From contig JARKNW010000050.1 of the NCBI GenBank assembly GCA_029976075.1, positions 1 to 64,000 on the forward strand: DNA of 64,000 nucleotides, given 5' to 3'. The DNA is from Pleomorphomonas sp. (GTDB lineage Bacteria > Pseudomonadota > Alphaproteobacteria > Rhizobiales > Pleomorphomonadaceae). Positions 50,753 to 60,365 of the stretch are shown piece by piece. Under the pieces are notes generated by a model. The model saw only the letters and a program-made list of their open reading frames with translations, made no database searches and was not told the origin of the DNA. A program made the position numbers and the translations under genes. Position 1 is the first letter of the stretch. Every line of letters begins with the position of its first letter.

Positions 50753-51753
50753 TGGAGACGATCGCCCTTCCATTGCTCGTCGGCTTGGTTGGCATCGCGT
50801 TGCTGTTCGACTTCCTGAACGGCCTTCACGATGCCGCCAACTCGATCGCAACAATCGTATCGACGCGTGTACTGAGGCCGCAGTATGCGGTTTTCTGGGC
50901 CGCGTTTTTCAATTTCATCGCCTTTCTGTTCTTCGGCCTGCACGTGGCGACGACGCTTGGCAAGGGCATCATCGATCCTTCCATCGTCACGCCGCACGTC
51001 GTCTTCGCCGCCCTGATGGGCGCCATCGTCTGGAACATCGTTACCTGGGTTGCCGGCATTCCATCGTCCTCCTCTCACGCCCTCGTTGGTGGGCTGGTCG
51101 GGGCGGGCCTTGCCAAAACAGGCTTCAGCGCCGTCGTCTGGTCGGGGCTGATCAAGACCGCGAGCGCCATCTTCCTGTCGCCCGCCCTGGGGTTCTTTCT
51201 GGCGCTGATGCTGGTGCTGGCGGTGTCCTGGACCTTTGTGAGACGCACGCCGTTTGCAGTCGACAGGACGTTCAGACATCTGCAGTTCGTCTCCGCCTCG
51301 CTTTACTCGCTCGGCCATGGCGGCAACGACGCACAGAAGACAATGGGCATCATCGCCGTGCTCCTTTACTCGCAGGGTTATCTCGGCGGTGAGTTCTACG
51401 TCCCCTTCTGGGTGGTTATCGCCTGCCAGTCGGCCATGGCGCTCGGCACCTTGATGGGTGGATGGCGCATCGTCCATACGATGGGCTCGAAGATCACCCG
51501 TCTCAACCCGATGCAAGGCTTCTGCGCGGAATCAGGCGGCGCCATCACCCTGTTCATCGCAACGTACTTCGGCATACCAGTGTCGACGACACATACCATC
51601 ACCGGCGCCATTATCGGCGTTGGCGCCGCGCGGCGCGTATCGGCAGTGCGCTGGGGCATCGCCGGCAACATCGTGATCGCCTGGATCATCACCATGCCGG
51701 CCGGTGCAGCCATCGCTGCCAGCGCCTATTGGCTCGTCGGCCTGTTCGTCTGA
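50752..51753 (+). CDS. pit: Inorganic phosphate transporter (Pit family)
   Basis: This 333-residue inner-membrane protein of the PiT family (low-affinity metal-phosphate/H+ symport) has two inverted PD001131-like repeats: LLFDFLNGLHDAANSIATI with GDA-type GLHDAANS, and SLGHGGNDAQKTMGII. It also has GIPSSSSHALVGGLVGAG and GIPVSTTHTITGAIIG, the paired signature loops. It is coupled to the DUF47 gene and its end overlaps the convergent DUF817 gene by 28 bases. Confidence 0.95.
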   Translation: METIALPLLVGLVGIALLFDFLNGLHDAANSIATIVSTRVLRPQYAVFWAAFFNFIAFLFFGLHVATTLGKGIIDPSIVTPHVVFAALMGAIVWNIVTWVAGIPSSSSHALVGGLVGAGLAKTGFSAVVWSGLIKTASAIFLSPALGFFLALMLVLAVSWTFVRRTPFAVDRTFRHLQFVSASLYSLGHGGNDAQKTMGIIAVLLYSQGYLGGEFYVPFWVVIACQSAMALGTLMGGWRIVHTMGSKITRLNPMQGFCAESGGAITLFIATYFGIPVSTTHTITGAIIGVGAARRVSAVRWGIAGNIVIAWIITMPAGAAIAASAYWLVGLFV

Positions 51754-52565
51754 TCGGTCTCCTTCTCCGTCCGCCCATCCTCCGGCGGACGGGGCGGCAG
51801 AACGAGCGTGACCAACGTAAAACTCACGAACAGCAGCAGGTACCAGGATCCCATTTTCCCAAGGGATACGAGGTGCCATGTCCGCTGCCCAGGATAGAGC
51901 CAGGTCCCTGTGAAGGTACCGACATTCTCCGCCACCCACATGAAGGCGGCGGTCAGGACGGCGGCGACGATCAGCGGCATCCAGCGAGGGGTCTCGTCCG
52001 TCTTGAAAAAGATCCTCACGCGTCCATAGAGGACACCTGTTGCCGCAAACAGACACCAGCGGACATCGTAAAGGAAGTGGTGGAAGAAGAAGTTGGCGTA
52101 GATCGCCAGCGAAAGGACAACGGTCCAGGCGAGCTTCGGGTAGCAGGTGAAGCGCATGTCGAAGACGCGAATGGCACGCGCCATGTAGCTGCCGACCGAA
52201 CCGTACATGAAGCCTGAAAACAGCGGCACGCCACCGATCGCCATCACCGCCGGCTCGGGATAGGTCCAGGAGCCGATGTGAACCTTGAAAACTTCCATGG
52301 CGGTGCCGACGACATGGTAGACGGCGATCACCTTCACCTCTGAAAAACTCTCAAGACGGAACACCAGCATCAGAAGCTGAACTGTCAGCGCAAACGCGAA
52401 GAGAAAGTCGTAACGGTGGATGGGCCAATCCCCCCACCAGACGTACTTCGTGACGATGAGTGCCGATAGCATCGCTCCTCCGAAGAGGCAGGACCACGCC
52501 TGCTTGAGACCAAAAAGAACGAACTCGGCGACCGGTTTGGGCAAATGGGACAGGACGCGCCGCAA
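51726..52565 (-). CDS. DUF817 family integral membrane protein (start uncertain)
   Basis: This is a hydrophobic protein of about 279 residues with roughly eight membrane segments. The segments SHLPKPVAEFVLFGLKQAW, YDFLFAFALTVQLLMLVF, GTAMEVFKVHIGSWTYPEP and FFFHHFLYDVRWCLFA match DUF817 proteins, whose function is unknown. The frame is open up to 52844 but crosses the terminator of the cyclophilin gene at 52640-52672, so the true start must lie below that. The only conventional start in that interval is TTG 52565, with a weak ribosome site. Convergent with pit. Confidence 0.75.
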   Translation of the reverse strand: MRRVLSHLPKPVAEFVLFGLKQAWSCLFGGAMLSALIVTKYVWWGDWPIHRYDFLFAFALTVQLLMLVFRLESFSEVKVIAVYHVVGTAMEVFKVHIGSWTYPEPAVMAIGGVPLFSGFMYGSVGSYMARAIRVFDMRFTCYPKLAWTVVLSLAIYANFFFHHFLYDVRWCLFAATGVLYGRVRIFFKTDETPRWMPLIVAAVLTAAFMWVAENVGTFTGTWLYPGQRTWHLVSLGKMGSWYLLLFVSFTLVTLVLPPRPPEDGRTEKETDQTNRPTSQ

Positions 52566-52639
52566 CGCCAGGCGAAGCGGTTCCAGCAGGGGGCCGGTGG
52601 CGTGCTCTGGCGCAGAAGAAATGACGACCTCGCACGTAT

Positions 52640-52672
52640 AAAAAGAGCGCCGACGGATTGCTCCGCCGGCGC
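52640..52672 (-). terminator. Rho-independent terminator after cyclophilin gene
   Basis: On the minus strand an 11-bp stem (GCGCCGGCGGA / TCCGTCGGCGC, one wobble) with a GCAA tetraloop is followed by TCTTTTT. It is 26 bases beyond the stop at 52699. Confidence 0.92.
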
Positions 52673-52698
52673 AAAACTCAGATCGGCAGGACCAATCC

Positions 52699-53175
52699 TC
52701 AGGCAGCGTCTGCGGCCACGACGACCGAGACGATCTTGTCAGGGTCACGAACCGGCTCGCCGCGCTTGATCTTGTCGACGTTTTCCATGCCCTCGATGAC
52801 CTTTCCCCACACCGTGTACTGCTTGTCCAGGAAGCGGGCATCATCGAAACAGATGAAAAACTGCGAGTTGGCGCTGTTCGGGTTCATGGCACGCGCCATC
52901 GACACCGTGCCGCGCACATGAGGCTCGGCGTTGAACTCCTGCTTGAGGTCCGGATACTTCGAGCCCCCCGTGCCGGTGCCATGCGGACAGCCGGTCTGAG
53001 CCATGAAGCCGTCGATCACCCGGTGGAAGACGATGCCGTCGTAGAACTTCTCGCGCACCAGCTTCTTGATGTGAGCGACATGGTTGGGAGCCAGATCGGG
53101 CCGCATCTCGATGACGACGGTGCCCTTGGTGGTTTCCATGACGAGGGTGTTCTCGGGATCCTTGATATCGGCCAC
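52699..53175 (-). CDS. ppiB: Cytoplasmic peptidyl-prolyl cis-trans isomerase (cyclophilin)
   Basis: This 158-residue cyclophilin-type PPIase without signal peptide has the active-site segment FHRVIDGFMAQTGCP (Arg, Phe, Gln) and MARAMNPNSANSQFFICF. It catalyses proline isomerisation during folding. It is the second of two adjacent cyclophilin genes, 67 bases downstream of the exported one, and is closed by a strong terminator. Confidence 0.95.
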   Translation of the reverse strand: MADIKDPENTLVMETTKGTVVIEMRPDLAPNHVAHIKKLVREKFYDGIVFHRVIDGFMAQTGCPHGTGTGGSKYPDLKQEFNAEPHVRGTVSMARAMNPNSANSQFFICFDDARFLDKQYTVWGKVIEGMENVDKIKRGEPVRDPDKIVSVVVAADAA

Positions 53176-53242
53176 GCGGGCCTCCTTTCAGGTCTGATTG
53201 TCGGCAGTGCTCTTAACACGGCCGACCGGGAAGTTCGATTGA

Positions 53243-53776
53243 TCAGTTCGGAGCAGATGCGAGACGTGCCTTGACGATCTTGTCCGGCTTGGCCGGCGGC
53301 TCGCCGCGATTGATCTTGTCGACCACATCCATCCCGTCGGTGACCTGCCCCCAGACGGTGTACTGACCATCAAGGAAGCTGCCGTCGGCGAACATGATGA
53401 AGAACTGCGAGTTGGCGCTGTTGGGGTCTTGGGCGCGTGCCATCCCCACCGTGCCGCGTCCAAAATGGGCCTTGGAGAACTCCGCGGGAATGTCGGGAAG
53501 GTCTGAACCGCCCATCCCAGTTCCGGTGGGATCGCCCGTCTGGGCCATGAAGCCCTCGATCACGCGATGGAAGATGATGCCGTCATAGAAATGCTTGCCC
53601 ACCAGAGCCTTGATCTGCGCGACGTGCTTGGGCGCGAGATCGGGCCTGAGCTCGATGGTCACTTTGCCCTTGCTGGTCTCGAGGATCAGCGTGTTGTCTG
53701 GCGAAGCGGCGTTGGCGCCTGTCGCCAGCACAAGGCTGGTAGCGGCGAGCGCCGCGAGAAACGTCCTGCGGATCAC
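53243..53776 (-). CDS. ppiA: Periplasmic peptidyl-prolyl cis-trans isomerase (cyclophilin)
   Basis: This 177-residue cyclophilin has a signal peptide (TFLAALAATSLVLATGANAA) and active-site segment FHRVIEGFMAQTGDP followed by MARAQDPNSANSQFFIMF. Similarity to the neighbouring cytoplasmic cyclophilin suggests an ancient duplication with compartment divergence. It lies 32 bases after coaD, in the order gyrA, coaD, ppi, ppi that is common in alphaproteobacteria. Confidence 0.95.
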   Translation of the reverse strand: MIRRTFLAALAATSLVLATGANAASPDNTLILETSKGKVTIELRPDLAPKHVAQIKALVGKHFYDGIIFHRVIEGFMAQTGDPTGTGMGGSDLPDIPAEFSKAHFGRGTVGMARAQDPNSANSQFFIMFADGSFLDGQYTVWGQVTDGMDVVDKINRGEPPAKPDKIVKARLASAPN

Positions 53777-53808
53777 ATCGATCTCCCTATCTTTCTATTG
53801 TGACCGTC

Positions 53809-54306
53809 TCAGCGGCCGCTGTAGCGGGCGCGGAGTTTCTCCGACACCTGCGGCGGAACAAAGGCGGTAACGTCGCCACCCAATCGAGCGATCTGTTTGA
53901 CGAGGCTGGAGGCAACGTGGCGGACACCTGACGATGCGCCGAAATAGACTGTGTCGATTTCAGGTGCCATGGCCGCATTCATGCCGGCCATCCCCACCTC
54001 AACGTCGAGGTCGGAGCTATTCCGTATCCCGCGAACGATGACACGTGCCTCATGTTGGCGGGCAATGTCGACAACGAGGCAAGTGAACGTCACGACGTCG
54101 ATTCGGCCACCGGTCCGAACGGCAATCGGCATCACCAACTCGCAAAGCATGGCCTCGCGTTCGGCGGCATCGAACTCGCTCTTCTTCTCGTGGTGAACCC
54201 CGATGGCCACCACCAACCTGTCGAACAAGCGAGAAGCGCGCTCGATGATATCGAGATGGCCGTAGGTGACCGGATCGAAAGAACCGGCATAAAGAGCTGT
54301 CGTCAT
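53809..54306 (-). CDS. coaD: Pantetheine-phosphate adenylyltransferase
   Basis: This 165-residue nucleotidyltransferase performs the fourth step of CoA synthesis. The N-terminal ALYAGSFDPVTYGHLDII has the T/HxGH-type motif (TYGH), and VRGIRNSSDLDVEVGMAGMN with the C-terminal SSLVKQIARLGGDVTAFVP matches CoaD. ATG 54306 starts MTTALYAG; the longer frame to 54396 is not needed. It is followed by the two cyclophilin genes. Confidence 0.96.
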   Translation of the reverse strand: MTTALYAGSFDPVTYGHLDIIERASRLFDRLVVAIGVHHEKKSEFDAAEREAMLCELVMPIAVRTGGRIDVVTFTCLVVDIARQHEARVIVRGIRNSSDLDVEVGMAGMNAAMAPEIDTVYFGASSGVRHVASSLVKQIARLGGDVTAFVPPQVSEKLRARYSGR

Positions 54307-54405
54307 GGTCCTCTGAATAGCCGTTTCGCCTGCCGTTAACAACTGCGCCGCAACTCGGCTGACAGATGCATCCGCCCGTTGACGCCTCCCGGGCACTTAG
54401 TCGCA

Positions 54406-54420
54406 TTAACCTTTTGTTAA
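54406..54420. promoter_or_regulatory. CtrA-like binding site (TTAA-N7-TTAA) in coaD/small-protein intergenic region
   Basis: TTAACCTTTTGTTAA contains the CtrA full-site core TTAA-N7-TTAA, with the common TTAACC first half; the base after it is G rather than the preferred C. Further TTAA half-sites occur at 54336, 54424 and 54457. The site lies 109 bases before the small secreted protein gene and 100 bases upstream of coaD, so either could be cell-cycle regulated. Confidence 0.6.
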
Positions 54421-54528
54421 GCATTAACCCCGATGCGTTCAAACGTCGGGATCGCGTTAACTGCTGCGTAACGATCCCGCCCGAAACTCACGCCTTACAA
54501 CGGGTCTCGCACAGGAAGGCGGACTGAC

Positions 54529-54777
54529 ATGACGAAACATCGCGTACTGCGTCTAAGGAAGATGGCCCTCGTCATGGCCGGGCTCTCGGTCGCCGTTCTG
54601 TCGATCGGCGCAACGGAGCCTACCTACCCCGAGATTGGCCGGGGCGATCAGGTTTCCGATACCGGGCATTGTGCCACTGAAACAGTGGATGGCCTCAAGG
54701 TATGCGCCAGAGAGGCGCGCACGAGCTCTGGTACCAACGTGACCACTATCGTGACCGGCCTCACCATCGTGGATTGA
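54529..54777 (+). CDS. Small exported hypothetical protein (82 residues)
   Basis: This short protein has a basic N-terminus (KHRVLRLRK), one hydrophobic segment (MALVMAGLSVAVLSIGA) acting as signal peptide or anchor, and a polar remainder with two Cys (GHCATETVDGLKVCAREA) that could form a disulfide in the periplasm. I recognise no family. A ribosome site (GGAAGGCGG) precedes ATG 54529. Upstream lie CtrA-like motifs and a dyad (GGGATCG ... CGATCCC, 54448-54478) in the leader. Confidence 0.6.
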   Translation: MTKHRVLRLRKMALVMAGLSVAVLSIGATEPTYPEIGRGDQVSDTGHCATETVDGLKVCAREARTSSGTNVTTIVTGLTIVD

Positions 54778-54836
54778 TCCAAGGATTGAGAGAACGGAAC
54801 AGGCGGGTTTCTGTTCAAATCCCCCAAGATGCGGCA

Positions 54837-54871
54837 AGGGCGCAAGACGGTTGGCCACCGACTTGCGCCCT
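54837..54871. terminator. Hairpin between small protein gene and gyrA (convergent)
   Basis: A perfect 10-bp stem (AGGGCGCAAG / CTTGCGCCCT) with an inner CGGT/ACCG stem lies between convergent ends at 54777 and 54906. No long T-run follows on either strand, so efficiency is uncertain, but the position fits a shared terminator. Confidence 0.6.
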
Positions 54872-54905
54872 ATCTCTTTCAACTGAGCCCGCGCCGGCGC
54901 CGAGG

Positions 54906-57650
54906 TTACTCCTCAGCGCCGTTTTCCTCGCCGATGTCGGAGATATGCTCGACCGACACGACTTTCTCCCCCTCGCCCGTATTGAAGATGCGGACGCCCT
55001 TCGATGCGCGCGAGACGATGCGAATCTGGTCGACAGGAACGCGGATGAGCTGACCGCCATCCGACACCAACATGATCTGGTCGCTCGGCTCCACCGGGAA
55101 GGCAGCGACCAGCTTGCCGATCTCATCAAGCTTCGACTGATCGGTCGCCTTGATACCCTTGCCACCGCGGCCGGAGATGCGGAACTCGAAGGACGACGAA
55201 CGCTTGCCGTAGCCCTGCTCGTTGACCGTCAGAACGAACTGCTGCGCCAACATCATTTCAGCGTAGCGGTCGGAGGAAAGCGCGTCGATTCCGTTGCCCT
55301 CCTCTTCGGCTTCGTCCGGAACCACATCCTCCAGTTCCGTATCATCCTCGCCAGCCAGCCGTTGCTCGACGGCCCACTGCTTCTGGAACGCAGCACGCTC
55401 TGCCGGGCTGGCGTCGAAATGACGCAGAATGGTCATCGAGATCAGTTCGTCGCCATCGGCAAGCGAAATGCCGCGAACACCGGTGGAATCGCGTCCCTTG
55501 AAGACGCGCACGTCGCCAACGGAGAAGCGAATGCACTGGCCGAGCGCCGAGACCAGCAGGAAGTCATCGTCTTCCGTGCAAGTTTCCACGCCGACGATGC
55601 CATCGGCCTCGTCGTCAAACTTCATGGCAATCTTGCCGTTACGATTGACCTGGGTGAAGTCGCTCAGCTTGTTGCGACGCACGGTACCGAGGCGTGTCGC
55701 GAACACCACGTCGAGATCCGCCCAGCTCCGCTCGTCTTCCGGCAATGCCAGGATCGAGGTGATGCGCTCGCCATCCTGGAGCGGCAAGATGTTCTTGATG
55801 AACTTGCCGCGCGACTGCGGCGTTCCGAGTGGCAAGCGCCAGACCTTCAGCTTGTAGGCGATGCCGCGCGAAGAGAAGAACAGCACCGGCGCATGCGTAG
55901 AGGCGATGAACAGTCGGGTGACGAAGTCCTCTTCCTTCGTCGCCATGCCTGAACGCCCCTTGCCGCCACGGTTCTGCGCCCGATATTGCGACAACGGCAC
56001 ACGCTTGATGTAGCCCTCATGCGAGACGGTGACCACCATCTCCTCACGGGCAATGAGGTCCTCATCCTCCATGTCCGCGTCGGATTCGACGATCTCGGTA
56101 CGACGCGGCGTGGCATAGGCCGTCTTGATCTCAAGGAGCTCGTTGCGGATGATTTCCTGCACCCGCTCGTGCGACGCAAGGATCTCCAGATAGCCCTTGA
56201 TCTCTTCGGCCAGTTGGTTGAGTTCGTCAGAAATCTCTTCGCGGCCGAGGGCCGTTAGGCGCTGCAGACGAAGATCGAGAATGGCCCGCGCCTGCTCCTC
56301 GGAGAGGTTGTACGTGCCGTCGTCGTTCATTTCGTGACGAGGATCATCGATCAGACGGATCAGCGCCTCGACATCGGCTGCGGCCCAGCGGCGTGTCATC
56401 AGCTGTTCGCGGGCAACGCTCGGGTCGGGCGCATTGCGAATGACCGCGATCACCTCGTCGATGTTGGCGACGGCGATCGCCAAACCGACCAAGATGTGAG
56501 CCCGGTCGCGCGCCTTGCCCAGCAGGAAGCGGGTGCGCCGCGTCACCACCACTTCACGGAAGGCGATAAAGGCCCCCAGCACGTCCTTGAGGTTCATCAA
56601 CTGCGGCCGACCACCATTCAGGGCGACCATGTTGACGCCAAACGACGTCTGCAACTGCGAGAAGCGGTAGAGCTGATTGAGTACGACGTCGGCGACCGCG
56701 TCGCGCTTCAACTCGATGACGATACGGATGCCATCGCGCGAGCTTTCGTCCCGGAGATCGGCGATGCCCTCGACGCGCTTCTCTCGGACCAGCTCCGCGA
56801 TCTTCTCGACCATCACCGACTTGTTCACCTGGTAGGGAATCTCGGTGACGATCAGCGCCTCACGGTCCTTGCGGATCTGCTCTATCGCAACGCGACTGCG
56901 CATGATGACCGATCCGCGACCGGTCATGAACGCCTGCCGGATGCCGGAGCGGCCGAGGATCATGGCGCCCGTCGGGAAATCCGGACCCGGCAGCACTTCC
57001 ATCAGTTCTTCGATGTCGATGTCAGGATTGTCCATCAATCGGATGGTGGCATCGACCACCTCGCCCAGATTGTGCGAGGGGATGTTGGTCGCCATGCCCA
57101 CGGCAATACCGCCGGAGCCATTGACCAGAAGGTTTGGGAAACGAGCCGGCAGCACCGACGGCTCACTCTCGGAGCCGTCATAGTTGGGATTGAAATCGAC
57201 CGTGTCCTTGTCGAGATCGTCGGTGAGCGCCTGCGCCACCTTTTCGAGACGAACCTCGGTGTAACGCATGGCGGCGGCGCTGTCGCCGTCGATCGAACCG
57301 AAGTTGCCCTGCCCGTCGACCAGCGGCAGCCGCATGGAGAACGGCTGGGCCATGCGCACCAACGCGTCGTAGATCGAGCTGTCACCGTGCGGATGGTACT
57401 TACCAATGACGTCGCCGACCACGCGTGCCGACTTGCGATACGGCTTGTTCCAGTCGTAGCCGTTTTCGCTCATCGAATAGAGGATGCGCCGATGCACCGG
57501 CTTCAGGCCGTCGCGCACATCTGGCAACGCGCGAGAGACGATCACGCTCATCGCGTAATCGAGATAGCTGCGCTTCATTTCCTCGATGATCGACACCGGC
57601 TTGATGTCGGTCGGCTCGGAGCCGTCTGGTGTCTTCGTCTCTTCAGCCAA
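54906..57650 (-). CDS. gyrA: DNA gyrase subunit A
   Basis: This is a 914-residue type IIA topoisomerase A subunit. The N-terminal winged helix domain ([19 protein letters not shown]) holds the quinolone region [10 protein letters not shown] and the catalytic Tyr in AAAMRYTEV. The C-terminal beta-pinwheel has a GyrA-box-like [12 protein letters not shown] (QNRGGKG, against consensus QRRGGKG), which favours GyrA over ParC. An acidic tail region ([16 protein letters not shown]) interrupts the pinwheel, as in alphaproteobacterial GyrA. Together with GyrB it introduces negative supercoils. Confidence 0.96.
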   Translation of the reverse strand: MAEETKTPDGSEPTDIKPVSIIEEMKRSYLDYAMSVIVSRALPDVRDGLKPVHRRILYSMSENGYDWNKPYRKSARVVGDVIGKYHPHGDSSIYDALVRMAQPFSMRLPLVDGQGNFGSIDGDSAAAMRYTEVRLEKVAQALTDDLDKDTVDFNPNYDGSESEPSVLPARFPNLLVNGSGGIAVGMATNIPSHNLGEVVDATIRLMDNPDIDIEELMEVLPGPDFPTGAMILGRSGIRQAFMTGRGSVIMRSRVAIEQIRKDREALIVTEIPYQVNKSVMVEKIAELVREKRVEGIADLRDESSRDGIRIVIELKRDAVADVVLNQLYRFSQLQTSFGVNMVALNGGRPQLMNLKDVLGAFIAFREVVVTRRTRFLLGKARDRAHILVGLAIAVANIDEVIAVIRNAPDPSVAREQLMTRRWAAADVEALIRLIDDPRHEMNDDGTYNLSEEQARAILDLRLQRLTALGREEISDELNQLAEEIKGYLEILASHERVQEIIRNELLEIKTAYATPRRTEIVESDADMEDEDLIAREEMVVTVSHEGYIKRVPLSQYRAQNRGGKGRSGMATKEEDFVTRLFIASTHAPVLFFSSRGIAYKLKVWRLPLGTPQSRGKFIKNILPLQDGERITSILALPEDERSWADLDVVFATRLGTVRRNKLSDFTQVNRNGKIAMKFDDEADGIVGVETCTEDDDFLLVSALGQCIRFSVGDVRVFKGRDSTGVRGISLADGDELISMTILRHFDASPAERAAFQKQWAVEQRLAGEDDTELEDVVPDEAEEEGNGIDALSSDRYAEMMLAQQFVLTVNEQGYGKRSSSFEFRISGRGGKGIKATDQSKLDEIGKLVAAFPVEPSDQIMLVSDGGQLIRVPVDQIRIVSRASKGVRIFNTGEGEKVVSVEHISDIGEENGAEE

Positions 57651-57989
57651 TGGCTTAAACTTCCTGAACTACTCCGCCGGCCTTACAAATGACGTGGAAG
57701 CCGCGGGGATTGTCTTTAGGGTCTTATCGTCCAATCGGAGATCAAATTGTCCTATGCGATCGGATCTTCCAAGTAAGCTTTGTTCTAGCCGATTCTGACC
57801 GCAGAAGCCATGGAATGGCGCCCCCGTCAACAGGCATCGCCCAAGCCAAATTTATCTTTTCATATCAATAGATTATTCTGGCTTTTTGTTGGCACCGGAA
57901 AGCCTTTGCGCGCGGGCTCCGAAACTTCACTCAAAAACAAAGCGTCCGCCGTCCACGAAGGAGCCAGCGGACGCTGTTTTCGGACCCGA
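57651..57989. other. 339-base intergenic region between nitroreductase and gyrA
   Basis: It holds the upstream region of leftward gyrA and the terminator of the leftward nitroreductase gene (listed separately). A notably AT-rich stretch at about 57840-57890 probably includes the gyrA promoter, but no clear -35/-10 pair stands out. No coding frame is supported. Confidence 0.5.
57933..57979 (-). terminator. Rho-independent terminator after nitroreductase gene
   Basis: On the minus strand a 9-bp perfect stem (AGCGTCCGC / GCGGACGCT) with a 17-base loop is followed by TTGTTTTT. It lies 14 bases after the stop at 57990. Confidence 0.88.
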
Positions 57990-58631
57990 TCAGCGAATCT
58001 CCGTTAGGAACTTTTCTCGGGGACGCCGCACCTTTTTGAGATTTACCAGCCAATCCTTGTCAGCCTCGCGATAGCCGAGCGGCAGGATGGTCACCGACCG
58101 CAGACCGCGCGCCCGAAGACCGAGCAGTTCGTCGAGCGCATCGGCATCGAACCCCTCCATCGGCGTGGCGTCCACTTCCACCATCGCCGCTTCGGCAATA
58201 GCAAGACCGAAGCCGATGTAGGCCTGACGGGCGGCGTGTTCGAAGTTGGTGCGGGCATCGCGCGGCACATAGGCACTCAGCAGGCGCTGCCGATAGGCGT
58301 TCCAGTTGGTAAGGCGTTCGCCTTCGAGCTTCCGCTCGGCAACGACGAAGTCGAATGCCTCGTTGATGCGGTCGGCGGTATAGGTGTCCCAAGCGGCGAA
58401 GACGAGGAGATGCGAGGCGTCGACGACCTGGGCCTGGCCGCTGGCGATCGGCAGAATCTTGGCCTTGATATCCTGATTGGTGATGACGATCAGTTCATAG
58501 GGTTGCAAGCCGCTCGATGTGGGGGCAAGGCGGGCCGCTTCGATGATCCGGTCGACCTTTTCCTGGGGCACGGTGCGCGACGGATCAAATTTCTTGGTGG
58601 CATAGCGCCAATTGAGCTTTTCGAGGAGCAT
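57990..58631 (-). CDS. NAD(P)H-dependent nitroreductase family flavoprotein
   Basis: This 213-residue FMN-dependent nitroreductase of the NfsB/YfkO-like group starts NWRYATKKFDPSR, the FMN phosphate-binding Arg-rich signature (RxSxRxF type), followed by RIIEAARLAPTSSGLQPYEL. The C-terminal LRSVTILPLGYREADKDW closes the flavin site. ATG 58631 has AAGGA upstream; TTG 58637 is less likely. It reduces nitro compounds or quinones with NAD(P)H. Confidence 0.92.
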   Translation of the reverse strand: MLLEKLNWRYATKKFDPSRTVPQEKVDRIIEAARLAPTSSGLQPYELIVITNQDIKAKILPIASGQAQVVDASHLLVFAAWDTYTADRINEAFDFVVAERKLEGERLTNWNAYRQRLLSAYVPRDARTNFEHAARQAYIGFGLAIAEAAMVEVDATPMEGFDADALDELLGLRARGLRSVTILPLGYREADKDWLVNLKKVRRPREKFLTEIR

Positions 58632-58876
58632 GGTCAAATCCTTGGAACAAGATGAACCTTCAGGACAGCATCAGCAAAAGACGCCGCTGAAGCCTCGTGG
58701 CACAAGTCTCGACACTCACCTGGCGCCAAACGTGAAATCAATCACGTGTAACCGTGGTCACCAAGATTTGAGCGTTTTCGGTTGCCGCGGTTACGGCCGC
58801 AATACCCGTTGCAGCCTGGGACAATAAGTCGATATCGCGCCCCGATCGAGCGACCGGGGCCAGCGGAACCGCCTTC

Positions 58877-60283
58877 CTAGTCCTTCTTGTCGTAGGGGTT
58901 GTCGCCGCCCGAACGCATCTGGACGCGGATCGGCGTGCCGGGCATCTCGAAGGTTTCCCTGAGTCCGTTCGCAAGATAGCGCATGTAGCTCTCGGGCATG
59001 GACTCCGGCCGCGAGCCGAAGATCACAAACATGGGTGGTCGCGTCTTGGCCTGGGTGATGTAGCGGATCTTCAGACGACGTCCCGCGACAGCCGGCGGCG
59101 GATGATGTTCGATGAGACTGGTCAGCCAGCGGTTCAGACGTCCGGTGGAAATGCGTGTGTTCCAGATATCATAGGCCCGGATCACCGCTTGCATCAGCTT
59201 GTCGATACCCTGCCCGTTGAGGCCGGACAGCGTCACCAGCTCGACACCGCGCACCTGCGGCAACAAGCGCTCGCATTCCTCGCGCAACTCCCTGAGCTTG
59301 GTGGCGCGATCCTCGACAAGATCCCACTTGTTGAGGCCGATCACCAGCGCCCTGCCTTCGCGGACGATCAGATCGACGATGTGCAGATCCTGTTTCTCGA
59401 ACGGAATGGTGGCATCGAGCAGCACGACGACCACTTCGGCAAACTTGATGGCCCTCAAGGCATCGGCAACCGACAGCTTTTCGAGCTTCTCCTGCACGCG
59501 CGCCTTGCGGCGGAGACCGGCGGTGTCGAACAACTTCACTTCACGATCGCGCCACGTCCATTCGACCGAGATGGAATCGCGGGTGATGCCGGCTTCCGGC
59601 CCGGTGAGCAGCCGATCCTCGCCGATCATGCGGTTGATCAGCGTCGACTTGCCGGCGTTGGGCCTGCCGGTGACGGTAACTCGTAACGGCCGCTGCTCCT
59701 GCGGCTCAACGAAGTTGCCCTCCTCGTCCACGTCGAGGTTGACGACGGCTTCCTCGCTGTCAGGCTCGGCAAAGCCCAAGCGTCCCTCGAGCGCCTCGCG
59801 CACGGCATCGTAGAGATCGGCCATCCCCTGCCCGTGCTCGGCCGAAATCGCGATCGCTTCGCCAAGTCCCAGTTCAAAGGCTTCCATCAGCCCCGTCTCG
59901 ATGCCACGCCCCTCGGCCTTGTTGGCGACCAGGATCACCTCGCGATCCATGCGGCGGATCATGTCGGAGAAATGCTTGTCGAGCGGCGTGATGCCGACCC
60001 TCGCGTCGTAGAGGAACAGGATGGCATCGGCTTCCCGGATTGCCATCTCGGTCTGTGCCCGCATGCGCCCCTCGAGCGACTCCGGATCGGCATCCTCAAG
60101 CCCTGCGGTGTCGATCACCTGAAAAGTAAGGTCACCGAGCCGGCCATTGCCGACCCGTCGATCACGCGTCACACCGGGCGTATCGTCGACCAGCGCCAGC
60201 TTCTTGCCGACGAGACGGTTGAACAGCGTGGATTTGCCGACATTCGGGCGGCCGACAAGAGCAACGGTCGGTTGCGCGGGCAT
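58877..60283 (-). CDS. der: Ribosome-assembly GTPase Der (EngA)
   Basis: This 468-residue protein has two tandem GTPase domains, unique to Der. Domain 1 has [14 protein letters not shown] and NKAEG; domain 2 has [20 protein letters not shown] and NKWD, followed by a C-terminal KH-like domain ([19 protein letters not shown]). It acts in 50S subunit assembly. It lies downstream of bamB, the usual proteobacterial order. Confidence 0.97.
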   Translation of the reverse strand: MPAQPTVALVGRPNVGKSTLFNRLVGKKLALVDDTPGVTRDRRVGNGRLGDLTFQVIDTAGLEDADPESLEGRMRAQTEMAIREADAILFLYDARVGITPLDKHFSDMIRRMDREVILVANKAEGRGIETGLMEAFELGLGEAIAISAEHGQGMADLYDAVREALEGRLGFAEPDSEEAVVNLDVDEEGNFVEPQEQRPLRVTVTGRPNAGKSTLINRMIGEDRLLTGPEAGITRDSISVEWTWRDREVKLFDTAGLRRKARVQEKLEKLSVADALRAIKFAEVVVVLLDATIPFEKQDLHIVDLIVREGRALVIGLNKWDLVEDRATKLRELREECERLLPQVRGVELVTLSGLNGQGIDKLMQAVIRAYDIWNTRISTGRLNRWLTSLIEHHPPPAVAGRRLKIRYITQAKTRPPMFVIFGSRPESMPESYMRYLANGLRETFEMPGTPIRVQMRSGGDNPYDKKD

Positions 60284-60365
60284 GTTCGAGACTTCCTTTA
60301 ATAGACATTGCGGCGCCGGATCATCCGATCCGCCGCCGCCCGTCCGTTTTCTTGTGACGCCGTGT

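Noticed and set aside
54805..54830. GTTCAAATCC, resembling a tRNA T-arm
   Set aside because: The flanking bases (TTCTG and CCCCC) do not pair as a T-stem and no acceptor or anticodon stem is present.
56334..57692. Plus-strand open frame of 452 codons
   Set aside because: Antisense to gyrA; His/Asp-rich shadow of a GC-rich gene.
58835..58861. GC-rich hairpin (GCCCCG/CGGGGC) beyond the der stop
   Set aside because: Could be a terminator, but the long imperfect loop and absence of a T-run make the call unsafe.
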